NCBI GenBank assembly: GCA_046328115.1
Contig: JAXLXE010000001.1
Span: 248,001 to 312,000 of the forward strand
DNA length: 64,000 nt
Reading direction: 5' to 3'
Origin: JAXLXE01 sp046328115
GTDB taxonomy: Bacteria > Chloroflexota > UBA6077 > JACCZL01
The stretch's first letter is position 1, and every line of letters begins with the position of its first letter. The notes beneath the pieces were generated by a model that saw only the letters and a program-made list of their open reading frames with translations, was not told where the DNA came from and ran no database searches. Shown in pieces: positions 51,895 through 61,155 of this stretch. Both the position numbers and the translations under genes were made by a program.

Positions 51895-52199
51895 TCCAAA
51901 CGCGCCGCCCAGGTCGAAGACCTGATGTGGCGGCCAGGGGTGAATGCCCTGAGCGCGATGGGACCGCCGTGCAGCGCACGATTTCCGGTGGATCTTGCCG
52001 CCCGGTGCACGCGACGGAATCGTTCACGCAGCGGAGACCTTTGTCAACCCACCCAGCCACATTGACGCGCCACCATGGGGACGATACCGGCGGAGTCCGT
52101 GCCGGCGTGAGGCGATGGTCTGCTCCACTCCCGCGTGCCAGGGGCAACCGCGACATCGCCCGGCGCGGTCGTGCCGCGACGAGCTGACGGGAGGATCGT
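51895..52199 (+). other. Intergenic region between divergent protease and E1 genes
   Basis: About 305 bases lie between the PrsW-like start and the E1-alpha ATG. I see only the GGGAGG ribosome site just before 52200. TTGTCA at about 52038 has no matching -10. No hairpin or repeat stands out. The open frames through it do not resemble proteins. Confidence 0.5.
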
Positions 52200-53186
52200 A
52201 TGGCCGAGCTGACACGCGACCGGCTCATCTGGATCTACGAGCGGATGAGCCTGATTCGGACGTTTGAAGACCGCGTGGCGGAGCTCTTCGCCGAGGGCGT
52301 TCTGCCGGGCTTCGTCCACCTGTACGCCGGCGAGGAGGCGATCGCCGTCGGGGCTTGCGCCCATCTCACGGATGCCGACTTCATCACCAGTACGCACCGC
52401 GGGCATGGGCACTGTATCGCCAAGGGTGTGGCGGTTGGGCCCATGATGGCCGAGCTCTTCGGTAAGGCAACCGGCTCCTGCAAAGGCAAGGGCGGGTCAA
52501 TGCACATTGCGGACGTGGATAAGGGCATGCTGGGCGCCAACGGGATCGTTGGCGGTGGTGGCCCGATGGCGTGCGGCGCGGGACTTCGAAACAAGGTATT
52601 GAAGACCGGGGGCGTGACGATCTGTTTCTTCGGCGATGGCGCGGCCGAGCAGGGCACCATGCACGAGGCGATGAACCTGGCCAGCATCTGGAAGCTGCCA
52701 ATCGTGTTCGTCTGCGAGAACAACCTCTTCGCAGAGAGTACGCCCTGGTTCTACCACTGTGCCGCCAAGGACATTGCCGAGCGCGGCGCCGCGTACAACA
52801 TGCCCGGCCTGCTGGTGGATGGCACGGATGTGTTTGCGGTTCATGAGGCCACAGGTGAGGCGATCGCGCGGGCGCGTAGGGGCGATGGTCCGTCGCTTAT
52901 CGAGGCTCGGGCGTTCCGCTACTACGGCCACTTCCAGGGCGACGCTGTCACCTACCGGACCGAAGAGGAGCTGGCCGAGTACCGACGGCGTGATCCTCTC
53001 TCCCAGTTTCGCAAGAGAGTCGTGGAGCGCGGCCTGGTTGGCGCCGAAGATCTTGATCTCGTGGACGCCCGCTCGCGCGACGCCGTGGAGCAGGCAGTTC
53101 GCGACGCTCGAGCGGATCCGTACCCCACTGCCGACCAACTGATGACAGACGTGTATGTCACCTATGCGGGCGCGACCACCAGGTAG
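52200..53186 (+). CDS. acoA: Thiamine-diphosphate-dependent E1 dehydrogenase, alpha subunit (acetoin/pyruvate type)
   Basis: A 328-residue subunit of an alpha2-beta2 E1 enzyme that decarboxylates acetoin or a 2-oxo acid. GDGAAEQGTMHEAMNLASIW ending near ENN is the thiamine-diphosphate motif (about 138-170). STHRGHGHCIAKG and CKGKGGSMHIAD are strong family landmarks. The presence of acoX downstream favours acetoin over pyruvate. The ATG start has GGGAGG seven bases upstream. The beta subunit follows 32 bases later. No E2 or E3 gene is in the window, so the full complex must draw on genes elsewhere. Confidence 0.87.
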   Translation: MAELTRDRLIWIYERMSLIRTFEDRVAELFAEGVLPGFVHLYAGEEAIAVGACAHLTDADFITSTHRGHGHCIAKGVAVGPMMAELFGKATGSCKGKGGSMHIADVDKGMLGANGIVGGGGPMACGAGLRNKVLKTGGVTICFFGDGAAEQGTMHEAMNLASIWKLPIVFVCENNLFAESTPWFYHCAAKDIAERGAAYNMPGLLVDGTDVFAVHEATGEAIARARRGDGPSLIEARAFRYYGHFQGDAVTYRTEEELAEYRRRDPLSQFRKRVVERGLVGAEDLDLVDARSRDAVEQAVRDARADPYPTADQLMTDVYVTYAGATTR

Positions 53187-53218
53187 CGAGCACGCGCCGA
53201 GAGATGGAGGAGGCTGCC

Positions 53219-54283
53219 ATGACTGAGCGGGTGATCACATTTCGCGATGCAATCAACGAGGCGATGCGCCTCGAGATGCGGCGCGACGCCAACGTCATCC
53301 TGATGGGTGAGGACGTTGCTGGCGGCGCCCGCCTGCCACACATCGAGGGCGAAGGCAAGGAGGCCTGGGGCGGGGTGATGGGGGTTTCCCACGGCCTGGT
53401 CCAGGAGTTTGGCCGCGACCGGGTGCTGGATACCCCGATCAGCGAGTCGGCATTCGTGGGCGCGGCGATGACGGCCGCCGCGACGGGGTTGCGCCCCATC
53501 GCTGAGTTGATGTTCGTGGACTTCTTCGGTGTCTGTATGGACCAGATTTTCAACCAGGGTGCCAAGCTACGGTACATGTTTGGAGGCAAGGCGCGGGTGC
53601 CCGCGGTTATTCGGACCATGATTGGTGCGGGCGCTCGCGCCGCGGGACAGCATTCTGGCTGCCACTACTCTGTCTTCACACACATGCCCGGACTGAAGAC
53701 GGTGGTGCCGTCGACTCCGGCAGACGCCAAGGGACTGCTGGCAGCGGCGATCCGCGACGACGATCCGGTCATCTTTTTCGAGCACAAGGTGCTCTACAAC
53801 GCCAAGGGCCCGGTTCCCGAGGGTGAATACGTGATCCCGCTGGGAAAGGCGGACGTCAAGCGGGCGGGCACCGATCTCACAATCATGGCGGTGGGGCGCA
53901 TGGTGACGCTGGCACTGGAGGCCGCGGAGGAGCTGTCGAAGGAGGGCGTCCAGGCGGAGGTGGTGGATCCGCGCACGCTGTCGCCTCTGGACGAGGAGAC
54001 GCTGCTCGCGTCGGTGCGGAAGACGCATCGTCTGGTCGTGGTGGATGAGGATAACCCTCGGTGCAGTATCGCTGGGGATCTGGTCTCACTCGTTGCGACA
54101 CAGGCGTTCGATTCGCTGGATGCGCCGCCCCAGGTCGTGACGGCGCCGCATGCGATCGTGCCTTTCAGTCCGGCTTTGGAGGACCTGTACGTCCCCTCAG
54201 TCGCGTCAATCGTGACGGCGGCGCGGGCCGCCGCGGGCCTGGTGGCGGCGGCGGCTGCCCCCCTAGCCGCTGGCGTCAGCTAG
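53219..54283 (+). CDS. acoB: Thiamine-diphosphate-dependent E1 dehydrogenase, beta subunit (acetoin/pyruvate type)
   Basis: A 354-residue partner of the preceding subunit. Family features include GEDVAGG, DTPISESAFVGAAMTAAATGLRPI, MFVDFFGVCMDQ and VVDPRTLSPLDEETL. It completes the E1 heterotetramer and supplies part of the thiamine-diphosphate site (Glu in the SES segment). I chose ATG 53219, preceded by GGAGGAGG; the ATG at 53204 lies before that site. The C-terminus ends in an Ala-rich stretch that is longer than usual. The gene is 30 bases from the acoX-like gene. Confidence 0.87.
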   Translation: MTERVITFRDAINEAMRLEMRRDANVILMGEDVAGGARLPHIEGEGKEAWGGVMGVSHGLVQEFGRDRVLDTPISESAFVGAAMTAAATGLRPIAELMFVDFFGVCMDQIFNQGAKLRYMFGGKARVPAVIRTMIGAGARAAGQHSGCHYSVFTHMPGLKTVVPSTPADAKGLLAAAIRDDDPVIFFEHKVLYNAKGPVPEGEYVIPLGKADVKRAGTDLTIMAVGRMVTLALEAAEELSKEGVQAEVVDPRTLSPLDEETLLASVRKTHRLVVVDEDNPRCSIAGDLVSLVATQAFDSLDAPPQVVTAPHAIVPFSPALEDLYVPSVASIVTAARAAAGLVAAAAAPLAAGVS

Positions 54284-54313
54284 GGCTTTTGTGCGCATGG
54301 AAGGGGTCGGCAC

Positions 54314-55327
54314 TTGCCGGCCCCCGCATGCGCGGACACGATCATGACCATTGGCATCATTGCGAATCCCGCGTCCGGTAAGGACATCCGCCGTCTGGTA
54401 GCGCAGGGATCCGTCTTCGACACCAGCGAGAAGACGAACATCCTGCGCCGCGTCCTGCGCGCGATTGACGCGTTGGGTGGCGGTCCGATTCTGATCATGC
54501 CGGACACGGATGCTATGGGTGCGCGTGCCCTGGATGGCCTCCGCTTGAGCCAGGATGTGAGTGTGTTGGACATGCCTGTGACGGGCACGCCGAGCGATTC
54601 CACAGAGGCGGCACGGCGCATGGTGGAGAGGGGCGCTGCCTGCCTGATCACGCTGGGTGGGGATGGGACGAACCGGGTGGTGGCCGCGGGCTGCGGAGAG
54701 GTCCCGATACTCCCGATCTCCACGGGGACCAACAACGTGTTCTCCAGGATGGTGGAGGGAACGGTGGCGGGCCTGGCTGCTGCCGTGGTGGCCAGCGGCG
54801 CAGTGGAGCCCGCGTTGGTGACCCGTCGCGAGAAGCGACTGGACGTGTCGTTGGACGGCCGAGTGCTGGACACGGCGCTCATCGATGTGGCGACCACGCG
54901 CGACCTGTTTGTGGCGAGCCGAGCGCTCTGGGACCCCGGCAAACTGGTGGAGGCTGTGCTTACCAGGGCGCAGGCTGACGCGGTGGGCCTGGCTTCGGTG
55001 GGGGGCTGCGTCCATGCGGTAGCTGCCTGCGAGCCGGGCGGGCTCTACCTCAGATTTGGGCCCGGCGGTCGCCGCGTACTTGCCACGCTGGCGCCCGGCC
55101 TGGTGGTTCCGATCTCCGTGCAGTGCTGGCAGAAGATCGCCAACGAAGAACCTGTGAGGCTTGAACCGGGTGACTTCACGGTGGCTCTGGACGGGGAGCG
55201 CGAACTGGAGGTGAGCCGAGCCCAGCACGTGACCGTGCAGATCAGGCCCGACGGCCCACGCGTGGTGGACGTGGACGCTGCTCTCCGTGCTGGCGTCCGA
55301 CTGGGCATGTTTGAGCTCACTCCGTAG
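54314..55327 (+). CDS. acoX: AcoX-like ATP-NAD kinase-fold protein
   Basis: A 337-residue protein of the NAD-kinase/diacylglycerol-kinase fold. IGIIANPASGKDIRRLV near the N-terminus and LGGDGTNRVVA (GGDGT) are typical. A second domain follows, with SISTGTNNVFSRM-type residues. AcoX is found in acetoin operons; its reaction is not established. The TTG at 54314 has AAGGGG seven bases upstream. ATG 54344 would start at the family-typical position and is the alternative. Its 3' end is followed within about 45 bases by the P-type ATPase. Confidence 0.85.
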   Translation: MPAPACADTIMTIGIIANPASGKDIRRLVAQGSVFDTSEKTNILRRVLRAIDALGGGPILIMPDTDAMGARALDGLRLSQDVSVLDMPVTGTPSDSTEAARRMVERGAACLITLGGDGTNRVVAAGCGEVPILPISTGTNNVFSRMVEGTVAGLAAAVVASGAVEPALVTRREKRLDVSLDGRVLDTALIDVATTRDLFVASRALWDPGKLVEAVLTRAQADAVGLASVGGCVHAVAACEPGGLYLRFGPGGRRVLATLAPGLVVPISVQCWQKIANEEPVRLEPGDFTVALDGERELEVSRAQHVTVQIRPDGPRVVDVDAALRAGVRLGMFELTP

Positions 55328-55370
55328 ACGTCTCGGGAGCGTGGTCGACACCGAGTACCGCCGCGGTGTC

Positions 55371-57917
55371 ATGATTCCCGGGATGCACGCCCTCAATGGC
55401 CTGACCACCGCGGAGGCGGATCGCCGTCTAAGGCGGGACGGGCCGAATGAGCTTGCCCGGCGCGAACGGGGAAGTTTCGTGGCCGCGGCGCTCCACGTTC
55501 TCTCCGAGCCAATGATCCTTCTGCTGATCGCCGCCGGGTCAGTCTATCTGGTGCTCGGTGATCGTGAAGAGGCGATCCTGCTCTTGGGCTCAATCGCGAT
55601 CATCGTTGGCATCGAGGTGTACCAGGAGCGCAAGACGGAGCGGGCGATCGAGGCGTTGCGCGACCTTTCAAGTCCCCGAGCCCTTGTGATTCGTGATGGT
55701 GAGCGGCGCAGGATCCCGGGGCGCGATGTGGTGCGGGGCGATCTGGTGGTGCTGGGCGAGGGAGATCGCGTGCCGGCTGATGGTGTCCTTGTCGCGTGCA
55801 CAAATCTCTCCACCGACGAGTCGCTCCTGACTGGCGAGTCCATGCCCGTGCGGAAAGTGACCGGTTCGGTGGCGTCTGAACCTTCGCGCCCGGGTGGCGA
55901 TGACCTGCCGTTCGTTTATTCCGGCTCACTGGTGACGAGCGGCCAGGGAGTTGCCGAGATCATGGCCGTGGGCAGTGGGACGGAGATGGGACGCATCGGC
56001 GCGGCCCTCCAGTCGCTGACTACCGAACGCACCCGGCTGCAGAACGAGACCGACCGCGTGGTCCGCAGACTGGCGATCCTGGCGGCGGTCCTCTGTGTGG
56101 TCGTGGCGGTGGGCTATGGCATTTCCCACGGGAGCGCGCTGGAAGGGCTCCTGGCAGGGATCACGCTGGCGATGTCCTTGATACCAGAGGAGTTTCCGGT
56201 AGTGCTCACGGTGTTCCTGGCTCTGGGGGCCTGGCGCATCGCGCGGAACCAGGTGCTGACCCGGCGAGTACCTGCCATTGAGGCGTTGGGCGCGGCGACC
56301 GTGCTGTGCGTTGACAAGACGGGTACGCTGACCGAGAATCGTATGTCGGTCGCGGTGGTCGCGGACACAGAGACGTGGACGGAGCTTGGCGACGCCGCGA
56401 GTGCCATCTCCCCCGATCTTGGCCGACTGCTTGAGCTGGGGGTGCTGGCGAGCCCACCCGATCCGTTTGATCCGATGGAGCGCGCGATCCGGCGCGCCTG
56501 GCAAGGTCAATCCGGCGAGCCTTCGATCGCGGACATGGCGCTGGTCAGCTCGTATCCGCTCTCGGACCGCCGGCTGGCCATGGTCAACGTCTGGCGTCAG
56601 CCGGGCCAGCGGGAACTGATTGTGGCGGCGAAAGGGGCGCCGGAGGCCATCGCCGAGCTGTGCACTGACGCGACGGGCGAAGCGCATGAGGCGCTGGCCG
56701 CGCGGGTTCGGTCGATGGCGGAGGCGGGGTTGCGGGTCCTGGGGGTGGCGCAGGCGCGGATCGCCGATCGCGAAGCGCTGCCTGAGGATCCCCGGGTGTT
56801 TCCATTGCGGTTTGTGGGCTTGATTGGCCTGGCTGATCCCATCCGACCGTCTGTCCCGGCCGCGGTTGCAGAATGCCACCAGGCCGGCATCCGCGTGGTG
56901 ATGCTGACCGGCGACTACCCCGTGACTGCCCAGAACGTCGCGCGCCGTGTGGGGCTGGACCCGCCGGACGCTGTGATGATCGGTGCGGACCTCGAGGCCG
57001 TGGGCGACGGCGACCTGACCGAACACGCCGCTCGAACGAGCGTGTTTGCCCGGGTGAGGCCGGAACAGAAGCTGCGGTTAGTGAAGGCGCTCAAGTCACG
57101 TGGTGAGATCGTGGCGATGACGGGCGATGGCGTGAATGACGCACCCGCACTGAAGGCGGCGGACATTGGGATCGCTATGGGTGAACGGGGGACGGACGTC
57201 GCCCGTGAGGCGGCGTCTCTCGTCCTTCTTGACGATGACTTTGCGTCCATCGTCCGGGCCGTTCGGCTGGGAAGACGGATCTTCGACAACCTGCGCAAGT
57301 CCATGGCGTTCCTCCTGGCTGTCCACGTGCCGATTGCCGGCCTTTCGCTCTTACCCGTCCTCCTTGGGTGGCCGCTGGTCTTGCTACCGGTGCACATCGT
57401 CTTCCTGGAGCTGATCATCGACCCAGCCTGCTCCATCGCATTTGAATCCGAGCGCGAGGAGCCGGACGTGATGCAGAGACCGCCCCGCCCCGTGCTCGAG
57501 CCGCTGTTCACCGGACGGCTGGTGGCGCTGAGCCTGGTGCAAGGGTTGGGCATCCTGCTGATTACGGCGTTCATTCTCCAAGGGGCCCTGGCGCGCAGCC
57601 TGCCCGAAGAGGATGTGCGAGCGCTTACCTTTGTCACTCTGGTCGTTGCAGATCTGGGCTTGATCCTGGCGAACCGCTCCACGTCGCGCGCGACGCTGCG
57701 GTCGCTGTTTACCCGGAACCCCGCGTTGTGGCTCGTCCTCGTTGGCACGTCGGCAACGCTGGCCGTGGTCCTGTTGGTCCCATCGCTCCGGGATCTCTTC
57801 CACCTGGGTGTGCTGCACTGGGATGACCTGGCTGTCGTGACCGTGGGCTCGGCGATAGCGCTCTTGTGGTTGGACGCGGTGAAGCTGGTGCGCGGACGGA
57901 TACGCCAGGTGGTGTAG
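55371..57917 (+). CDS. P-type cation-transporting ATPase
   Basis: About 848 residues. It has the N-terminal cation-ATPase domain (LTTAEADRRLRRDGPNEL), the actuator TGES loop (LLTGESMPV), the phosphorylated Asp315 in CVDKTGTLTEN, and the hinge TGDGVNDAPALKAADIGIAMG. Six to eight helices remain after this. The helix-4 motif is IPEEFPVV (P272); typical calcium pumps have PEGLP. This places it in an uncharacterised P2-like group; I do not name the ion. The ATG at 55371 is used because the longer frame overlaps acoX and has no ribosome site. It ends 36 bases before the next gene. Confidence 0.85.
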   Translation: MIPGMHALNGLTTAEADRRLRRDGPNELARRERGSFVAAALHVLSEPMILLLIAAGSVYLVLGDREEAILLLGSIAIIVGIEVYQERKTERAIEALRDLSSPRALVIRDGERRRIPGRDVVRGDLVVLGEGDRVPADGVLVACTNLSTDESLLTGESMPVRKVTGSVASEPSRPGGDDLPFVYSGSLVTSGQGVAEIMAVGSGTEMGRIGAALQSLTTERTRLQNETDRVVRRLAILAAVLCVVVAVGYGISHGSALEGLLAGITLAMSLIPEEFPVVLTVFLALGAWRIARNQVLTRRVPAIEALGAATVLCVDKTGTLTENRMSVAVVADTETWTELGDAASAISPDLGRLLELGVLASPPDPFDPMERAIRRAWQGQSGEPSIADMALVSSYPLSDRRLAMVNVWRQPGQRELIVAAKGAPEAIAELCTDATGEAHEALAARVRSMAEAGLRVLGVAQARIADREALPEDPRVFPLRFVGLIGLADPIRPSVPAAVAECHQAGIRVVMLTGDYPVTAQNVARRVGLDPPDAVMIGADLEAVGDGDLTEHAARTSVFARVRPEQKLRLVKALKSRGEIVAMTGDGVNDAPALKAADIGIAMGERGTDVAREAASLVLLDDDFASIVRAVRLGRRIFDNLRKSMAFLLAVHVPIAGLSLLPVLLGWPLVLLPVHIVFLELIIDPACSIAFESEREEPDVMQRPPRPVLEPLFTGRLVALSLVQGLGILLITAFILQGALARSLPEEDVRALTFVTLVVADLGLILANRSTSRATLRSLFTRNPALWLVLVGTSATLAVVLLVPSLRDLFHLGVLHWDDLAVVTVGSAIALLWLDAVKLVRGRIRQVV

Positions 57918-57953
57918 CTCTGGAGTGAACGGTATGAGCGAGGGACCCTTGAC

Positions 57954-59096
57954 ATGTCGCGCATCTTGATTCTCCATGCCGCGGTGGGTACGGGTCACAC
58001 CACCGCGGCGAAGGCCCTGGGTGAGGCGTTTGAACGCAAGCGCGCCGGCGCAGTCCGCGTGGAGGACATCCTGGACCACGGAAGCGCGTTGTTTCGGGCT
58101 GCGCTCACCCGCTCATACCTGGATATCAGCAGCCGGGCGCCCTTGCTCTGGAAGGCCTTTTATGAGGCGAGCGACGTAGCGGACCCCGACATCGTCGCCG
58201 CGGCGAACGTCGTGCGGGCGCGCGTGGAGCGACTGCCACTGCGGCGATTCGAGCAATTCGTCAGGGCATTTGGGCCGGACGCGATTGTGTGCACCCACAT
58301 GCTTCCGCTGAGCGTGCTCAGCTACATGAAAGAGGATGGCTCGCTGCATCAGCCAGTCTACTGCGTGGTGACCGACTACGTGGCGCACAGCGCCTGGATC
58401 AACGATGTGGTGGATGGCTACTTCGTGGCCAGCGACGCTACACGTGATGCCCTGGCAGTACGTGGAGTGTCGCGCCGTGCCCTGCACGTCACGGGCATCC
58501 CGGTGAAACTCGAGATTTCCGAACCCAAGACCATGGCAGAAGCGCGGGCCAGGCGGTCACTCCCACCCGACGGCGTGGTAGTCACCCTTTTCGGCGGCGG
58601 TCTCGAACCCAAGAGGGCGCGGCTGGTGATCTCGCGGCTGTTGGAATCGGCGCTGCACGGCACGCTTGTCGTGGTGGCCGGCCGCAGCGAGTCGCTGGCG
58701 GCGGGCATCGCGGACCTGGGCGACGGCCCGTCTCTCCGATTGCGACGCCTGGGCCGGGTTGACTACGTCGATGATCTGGTAGCTGCCAGTGATCTGGTCA
58801 TCACCAAGTCCGGTGGCCTCATCGTGAGTGAGATCCTGGCCCGTGGCACGCCGATGATCGTGTTTGATCCGATTCCTGGCCAGGAGGAGTGGAACGCGGA
58901 CCTGGTGGCTGCCGTCGGCGCCGGTATTCAACTACGCCAACCTGAGTCGGTTCCGTTGGCGGTGACGTCACTCCTTTCCTCGACGGAGTGGCTTGCCGGA
59001 GCACGACGCAGGGCGGCGGGCGCTGGCCGCCCCCGCGCGGCGCTGGACATAGCCGAGCTGGTCCTGGCTGAGCTGAGATCTGGGATGTACGCCTAG
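57954..59096 (+). CDS. MGDG-synthase-like GT28 glycosyltransferase
   Basis: A 380-residue lipid glycosyltransferase. The N-terminal domain starts HAAVGTGHTTAAKALGEAF and matches the MGDG synthase/UgtP fold. The C-terminal donor site shows VITKSGGLIVSEILARGTPMI and PIPGQEEWNADLV. These enzymes add a sugar to diacylglycerol, forming membrane glycolipids. The protein is cytoplasmic and membrane-associated. It begins with an ATG shortly after the P-type ATPase gene and ends 20 bases from the stop of the convergent phosphodiesterase. It could be the source of glycolipid anchors, which is inference from context. Confidence 0.87.
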   Translation: MSRILILHAAVGTGHTTAAKALGEAFERKRAGAVRVEDILDHGSALFRAALTRSYLDISSRAPLLWKAFYEASDVADPDIVAAANVVRARVERLPLRRFEQFVRAFGPDAIVCTHMLPLSVLSYMKEDGSLHQPVYCVVTDYVAHSAWINDVVDGYFVASDATRDALAVRGVSRRALHVTGIPVKLEISEPKTMAEARARRSLPPDGVVVTLFGGGLEPKRARLVISRLLESALHGTLVVVAGRSESLAAGIADLGDGPSLRLRRLGRVDYVDDLVAASDLVITKSGGLIVSEILARGTPMIVFDPIPGQEEWNADLVAAVGAGIQLRQPESVPLAVTSLLSSTEWLAGARRRAAGAGRPRAALDIAELVLAELRSGMYA

Positions 59097-59115
59097 CGGT
59101 GAGTGGGGGATGGCG

Positions 59116-61155
59116 TCAACTCGCTGGCTCCGGCGCGCCGTCACCGGCCAGGTGTCGACGGAGGAAGCGGTGCACGGCTACGGACCCTACGAGTGAGGGT
59201 GCGCGGTCCGCCCAGGCGGCGGGGTAGATCAGGAACGGCTGAGTCTGCATACCGCCCACGCCGCCATGCGCACCCACGAGATCATCTATGCCGATCACGC
59301 GGCCGGTGCTCGGGTTGAAGGCACCGTTCACGATGACATCGCCCGAATTGGGGTACTCCGCGAGGCGTCGCAGGAACAGTCCCGTATGCTGCTCAAATCC
59401 TGCCAGAGGATCCCCGCCCTGGATCGCCGATCCTTCCGCGAGCGGGCGCACACCGCTCCTGCCGAGCACTACTGGACCGCGCTCCGCCGAGCGCACCAGG
59501 ACGAAGCCGATTCCCGGGTGTGAGACGAGTGCCTCGATGAGGCCCGGATGCATCTCAGTGAGCTGCTCCAGGCTGAGCTGCTCCCTGGTCTGCGTGAGAT
59601 AGACGTGGCCGAGATTTCCTGAGCTGGTGACCACCACTTCCGCGCTGGCCGCGAGCTCGCGCCGTCGGCGTTCACGCGGCAGCTCCACCGAGTGGCGGTG
59701 CGACGGGAGGCGGATTAGCCGTCGTGCTGGTCTGGCCGAGCGTGTTGTGCCAGCGGCGATCTCGTTCAGAAACGCGCTGAGGTAGCCGGAGCCTTCGTGC
59801 TTGCCACCCGCAAGGTGCACGCTGCTATCCACGTCGATCAGCTCACTCACGACGGCGTCTAGTGTCTTCCCGTAGACGTGTTCGAATATTTCGGCCGTGG
59901 TCTGACCGTGATCGGACAGAAGCACAAACCGATACTCTCGGGGCGCTTCTCGGGCAGCGTGGGCGAGCTGTCGAAGCTGTCGGTCGATGCCGGTCAACGT
60001 GGAGACGGCGTCCAGGGTCTCTGGCCCCGCGAAATGGGCGACCTCGTCGTATCCGAGGTAGTCGCAGTAGATGACGCGCCTGCCGCGGAACATGGCCGCC
60101 ACCACGGCCCAGGTCGTGGCGTCTCGAAGCACTATGTTCGTGGCCCCGCGCTGAAGCGTGAAGAGCCCAAGTCGCCGGATGCGGGGGGTGACGCCGTCAG
60201 CCCACTGACGGAAGACCTGCCAGCATTCGAGCAGCGTCTCGCCAATCATGCCGGCTATGCCGCGGTAAAGGTTGTAGGGATTGATCAGGTACCCGTAGAA
60301 ATCCTGCGGATCGGCGTGGGGACTGCCTTCTTCGTCGATGAGTGTGCCCACGGTCATGATGGCGCGCTCGGCATCCCCGCTGAACAGGTTGGCGACGCTG
60401 ACACCGTCCTGGCGCAACAGTCCGCGACCGTTGGAGAGCCGTTGTTGCACCGCGTGGAGGTCGAGGGGGTTCGCGGACGACATCAATCGCTGCTCGCCCT
60501 TCTCGTACCAGTAGAAAGCCGGAATATCTCGGTTGTCACCGTGAAGCAGGCCGGCCTGAGAAGACGTGGTCATCGATGGTATGTCACAGGACCAGCGGAC
60601 GAGCTCATGGCTTCCGGAGGCGAGCCATGAAGCTATGGTGGGCATGCGTCCCTCGCCGAGGGCCCGCCGAAGCACGGGCTCAGCCAATCCATCGATCTGG
60701 ACGATGACGGTGCCCGGTCCGTCCGACGGGGTGTCTGAAACCAGACCACGGGCGAGGTGGCGGACGACGTTCAGATAGAACGAGTCGTCGTCGTTCACGC
60801 TGAGCATGGCGCTGAAGACCGCGTTGAGACCGGCCAGCCCTACGGCCACCAGGAACGCTGTTCCAAGACCGTCGACGGCGAACCCGCTGACGAGACCTGC
60901 CGCGGCCCAGATGAGCAGGGCGTTGAGTGGGAAGGCCACCAGGAGAAACGCGACAACGCCAAGATTGGCCGCGACGAGCAGGATTGCTGGCCGCACAAGT
61001 GCGTTGAGCAGGCCGATCACCAGGATGGCGCCGAACGCGGCGCGCCAGTTGTCTACGGTGACGCCCGGCAGATGTTGGAGCATCAGGTACAGCGCGATGG
61101 CCTCGATCGCCCACGTCACAAGCGCGCGGGCGGCCAGGCGGACCAGTCGACTCAT
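59116..61155 (-). CDS. Fusion: four-helix holin-like (PF04020-type) domain plus phosphodiesterase/alkaline-phosphatase domain
   Basis: A 679-residue protein. Residues 1-118 form four hydrophobic helices in a pattern like the mycobacterial holin superfamily IV. Residues about 148-675 form an alkaline-phosphatase-superfamily hydrolase. TVIVQIDG (D155) and a Thr nucleophile in SMTTSSQAG (T196 or T197) start the site. YDEVAHFAGP and LLSDHGQT supply Asp and His ligands, and VGAHGGVGG a late His. All metal positions appear intact, so it is probably active on the outer face, with the helices as anchor. The ATG overlaps the previous stop as TGATG. The substrate may be a phospho-glycolipid, but that is inference. 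Confidence 0.85.
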   Translation of the reverse strand: MSRLVRLAARALVTWAIEAIALYLMLQHLPGVTVDNWRAAFGAILVIGLLNALVRPAILLVAANLGVVAFLLVAFPLNALLIWAAAGLVSGFAVDGLGTAFLVAVGLAGLNAVFSAMLSVNDDDSFYLNVVRHLARGLVSDTPSDGPGTVIVQIDGLAEPVLRRALGEGRMPTIASWLASGSHELVRWSCDIPSMTTSSQAGLLHGDNRDIPAFYWYEKGEQRLMSSANPLDLHAVQQRLSNGRGLLRQDGVSVANLFSGDAERAIMTVGTLIDEEGSPHADPQDFYGYLINPYNLYRGIAGMIGETLLECWQVFRQWADGVTPRIRRLGLFTLQRGATNIVLRDATTWAVVAAMFRGRRVIYCDYLGYDEVAHFAGPETLDAVSTLTGIDRQLRQLAHAAREAPREYRFVLLSDHGQTTAEIFEHVYGKTLDAVVSELIDVDSSVHLAGGKHEGSGYLSAFLNEIAAGTTRSARPARRLIRLPSHRHSVELPRERRRRELAASAEVVVTSSGNLGHVYLTQTREQLSLEQLTEMHPGLIEALVSHPGIGFVLVRSAERGPVVLGRSGVRPLAEGSAIQGGDPLAGFEQHTGLFLRRLAEYPNSGDVIVNGAFNPSTGRVIGIDDLVGAHGGVGGMQTQPFLIYPAAWADRAPSLVGSVAVHRFLRRHLAGDGAPEPAS

